Assembly (NCBI RefSeq): GCF_008271365.1
Contig: NZ_CP043430.1
Coordinates: forward strand, 2,604,001-2,668,000
Direction of reading: 5' to 3'
Length of the DNA stretch: 64,000 bases
Source of the DNA: Microbacterium sp. 1S1
GTDB taxonomy: Bacteria; Actinomycetota; Actinomycetes; Actinomycetales; Microbacteriaceae
Below are positions 62,567-64,000 of this stretch, one piece after another. Numbering within the stretch: position 1 is the stretch's first letter; each line of letters opens with the position of its first letter. The notes under the pieces are model-generated. The model was not told where the DNA came from, did no database searches, and saw only the letters and a program-made list of their open reading frames with translations. Position numbers and translations under genes: made by a program.

Positions 62567-63172
62567 GTGAGCCCGTCCCGCAAGCCCGCCGTCGTGCGGG
62601 GCTTCGCGACCTCGTCGCTCGCGATCTTCGTCGCGCTGGCCGGCCACGTGACCGGCGGTGGTGAGATGCCGGGCGCTCTGGGAATCCTCGTGCCCTGGCT
62701 GTTCGCCTTCATGGTGAGCGTGCTCCTCGCCGGACGAACGCTCTCGTTCACGCGGCTCAGCCTCTCGGTAGCGCTGAGCCAGTTCCTCTTCCACACGTTG
62801 TTCGTCCTCGGGACGGTCTCGCCGTCTGGGGTGACGATCCCGCACGTGCACGGTGCTCCGCTCGTGCTTCCCGCCACCGATGGCGCGGCCGTCGTCGCGA
62901 CCGCGGATGCCACGATGTGGCTTGGACACGCCCTCGCCGCCGCCATCACCGTGATGGCGCTCCACCGTGGGGAGCGCCTGCTCCTCACGGTGCGCGATCT
63001 CGCCGTCCGGGTGGTCCGCTGGGTGCGTCGCCGCGCCGATGCGGTGGTCTCTCCTCGCTCCGTCGCCACTCGGCTCCGCCTGCCCGGACTCTTCATCGTG
63101 CGGACGGCCCGAATTCGTCGCCTCCTCGCACCGCTTCTCGGACGCGCCCCGCCCTCTCTCCCCGCGCTCTGA
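62567..63172 (+). CDS. Membrane protein next to copC, unrecognised
   Basis: This is a 201-residue protein with about four hydrophobic segments (near 14-27, 31-50, 58-77 and 107-123) and a basic cytoplasmic C-terminus rich in Arg. Histidines cluster in external loops (AGHVTGGG, IPHVHGAP). I chose GTG at 62567; a TTG at 62513 and a GTG at 62561 in the same frame are alternatives. It stands 110 bases before copC on the same strand, so a copper link is possible but unproven. Confidence 0.65.
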   Translation: MSPSRKPAVVRGFATSSLAIFVALAGHVTGGGEMPGALGILVPWLFAFMVSVLLAGRTLSFTRLSLSVALSQFLFHTLFVLGTVSPSGVTIPHVHGAPLVLPATDGAAVVATADATMWLGHALAAAITVMALHRGERLLLTVRDLAVRVVRWVRRRADAVVSPRSVATRLRLPGLFIVRTARIRRLLAPLLGRAPPSLPAL

Positions 63173-63178
63173 TCCGCG

Positions 63179-63200
63179 CCGTACGACTCCGGTCGTGCGG
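63179..63200 (+). terminator. Hairpin after the membrane protein gene
   Basis: A 9-bp stem (CCGTACGAC with GTCGTGCGG, one G-T pair) with a four-base loop begins seven bases beyond the stop. There is no U-tract. Confidence 0.45.
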
Positions 63201-63247
63201 TGCGTCTTCGCGCTGTCCCCTGTGACGCGCGTCCGAACGCAGGTACC

Positions 63248-63264
63248 ACGTCGCTCGGCGACGT
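63248..63264 (+). promoter_or_regulatory. Palindrome upstream of copC
   Basis: ACGTCGC-TCG-GCGACGT is a 7-bp perfect inverted repeat 18 bases before the copC ATG, between the likely promoter and the ribosome-binding site (GAGAGG). It could be an operator for a metal-responsive repressor, or a leader hairpin. Confidence 0.35.
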
Positions 63265-63282
63265 CTGAAGAGAGGCACTTCC

Positions 63283-63915
63283 ATGTCCCCTGTCCGCAGA
63301 TTCGCGGCCGGGGCGGTGCTGGCGGCTGTCGCGATCCTCGCGACGGCAGCGCCGGCGACCGCCCATGACCAGCTCCTCGAAAGCAGCCCCGCCGACGGGG
63401 AACGGCTCGAGGCCCCACCGGCGAGCGTCACGATGACGTTCTCGGGTGAGCTCCTCGTCCTCGACGACTCGACCGCCGGGGCCACCGTCCTCGTCGTCGA
63501 CGCGGAGGGCGAGGACTGGGCGACGGGCGAGGTGGAGGTCCGTGGCCGGAACGTCACCGCCGCCCTCGAAGCCGACATGCCTGCGGGCGGCTACCAGGTT
63601 CGCTGGCAGGTCGTCTCCGAAGACGGACATCCCATCGCCGGAGTCATCCCCTTTGCGATCGGGGACGCCGCTCCGCTGGAGACGACGCGGAACCCGGAGC
63701 CTGAGGCTCCCACCGCCACCGCAGACGCCTCAGACACCGCAGACTCATCGGATCAGAACGCGGACGAGACGGGCGACCCGTTCCGGGCCGTCCTCGTCGG
63801 CGGGACAGGCGCGGCACTCGCCGTCGCCGCCTTCGCCCTCATCCTCATCCTCCGCCGCCGCCGCGCGGCTGCCGTGCCGCCGGACTCCGGCGACGACACG
63901 GCACAGAACTCGTGA
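63283..63915 (+). CDS. copC: CopC-domain copper-binding protein, membrane-anchored
   Basis: CopC-type proteins bind copper outside the membrane. The 210 residues have a signal peptide (about 1-27, cleaved before HDQLLES), a CopC beta-barrel (28-125) with the N-terminal histidine as first copper ligand and EDGHPIAG for the other site, an acidic Thr/Asp linker, and one C-terminal membrane helix (about 170-190) followed by RRRR. A GAGAGG site precedes the ATG. The next gene encodes a lipoprotein, as in copper chaperone clusters. Confidence 0.9.
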   Translation: MSPVRRFAAGAVLAAVAILATAAPATAHDQLLESSPADGERLEAPPASVTMTFSGELLVLDDSTAGATVLVVDAEGEDWATGEVEVRGRNVTAALEADMPAGGYQVRWQVVSEDGHPIAGVIPFAIGDAAPLETTRNPEPEAPTATADASDTADSSDQNADETGDPFRAVLVGGTGAALAVAAFALILILRRRRAAAVPPDSGDDTAQNS

Positions 63916-63926
63916 AAGGCATCACC

Positions 63927-64000
63927 ATGAACACCCGCACTTCCCTTCCCCGCCTCGGCGCGATGATCGTCCTCTCGCTCGTCGCCCTCACTGGCTGCAC
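63927..64000 (+). CDS. Lipoprotein, start only (cut by window edge)
   Basis: Only 24 residues are present. They form a lipoprotein signal: TRTSLPRLGAMIVLSLVALTGC with the lipobox LTGC. AAAGG eight bases before the ATG supports the start. It lies 11 bases after copC, so it is probably in the same operon. A PCu(A)C-type copper chaperone would be usual here, but nothing in these residues shows it. Confidence 0.7.
   Translation, partial: MNTRTSLPRLGAMIVLSLVALTGC

Overview
The window comes from a high-GC Gram-positive actinomycete, most likely Microbacterium or a close member of the Microbacteriaceae. The reasons are the very high G+C, the actinobacterial gene orders, an actinobacterial integration host factor fused to guanylate kinase, an HGxxPAAW membrane protein, a PriA with degenerate helicase motifs and the zinc-free form of ribosomal protein S4. 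No tRNA, rRNA, CRISPR array, prophage, transposase or replication origin was seen. No gene-free stretch reaches 300 bases; the longest are about 239 (42964-43202), 181 (38443-38623), 177 (53760-53936) and 175 (27619-27793) bases.

Layout. Nearly everything from 1 to 40 kb is on the minus strand. Reading against the coordinates, there is first a ribosomal S4 and alaS region, then ruvX-mltG-aroE-aroC-aroK-aroB-GNAT-aroQ (cell wall and shikimate), then efp-nusB. A large Snf2-type ATPase and a metallo-beta-lactamase/Rieske protein come next. After them is a pyrimidine operon (pyrR-pyrB-pyrC-membrane protein-carA-carB-pyrF) that runs on into mihF/gmk, rpoZ, metK, priA, fmt, rsmB, rpe, hisE, hisG, hisF, hisI, a Trp-associated membrane protein, an HGxxPAAW protein and trpC-trpB-trpA; trpA runs off the left end. 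Most neighbours overlap by 1-17 bases (ATGA, GTGA or TGATG junctions), so translation is probably coupled.

From 40 to 45 kb there is a mixed segment: a small membrane protein, a shortened uroporphyrinogen-III synthase-like regulator coupled to a NirB-like flavoprotein that has no sirohaem domain, a DUF349 protein and an orphan AbiEi-like protein. From 45 to 60 kb a second conserved actinobacterial block is on the minus strand: thrS-HIT; pdxS-pdxT; yebC; ruvC-ruvA-ruvB; yajC-secD-secF; rel. The divergent vitamin B6 genes pdxR and pdxY are inserted in it. The right end carries ynfA, a DoxX-like protein, a photolyase and the start of a copper-related group (membrane protein, CopC, lipoprotein).

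Three reading frames are broken by an apparent loss of one C in a short C run: secD (near 49733-49741), a photolyase (near 61649-61652) and a small membrane protein (near 40300-40303). Because secD should be essential, sequencing or assembly error is the likeliest cause, and other short-run indels should be expected.

Regulatory signals include a PyrR-binding loop just before the pyrR ribosome-binding site, a perfect 16-bp palindrome between pdxS and pdxR, and a recurrent arrangement of a -10-like hexamer exactly 6 bases before the start codon at hisE, rarA, ruvA, ruvC, the DoxX gene and, with one mismatch, ynfA and the AbiEi-like gene. That arrangement suggests leaderless transcripts and supports those start codons.
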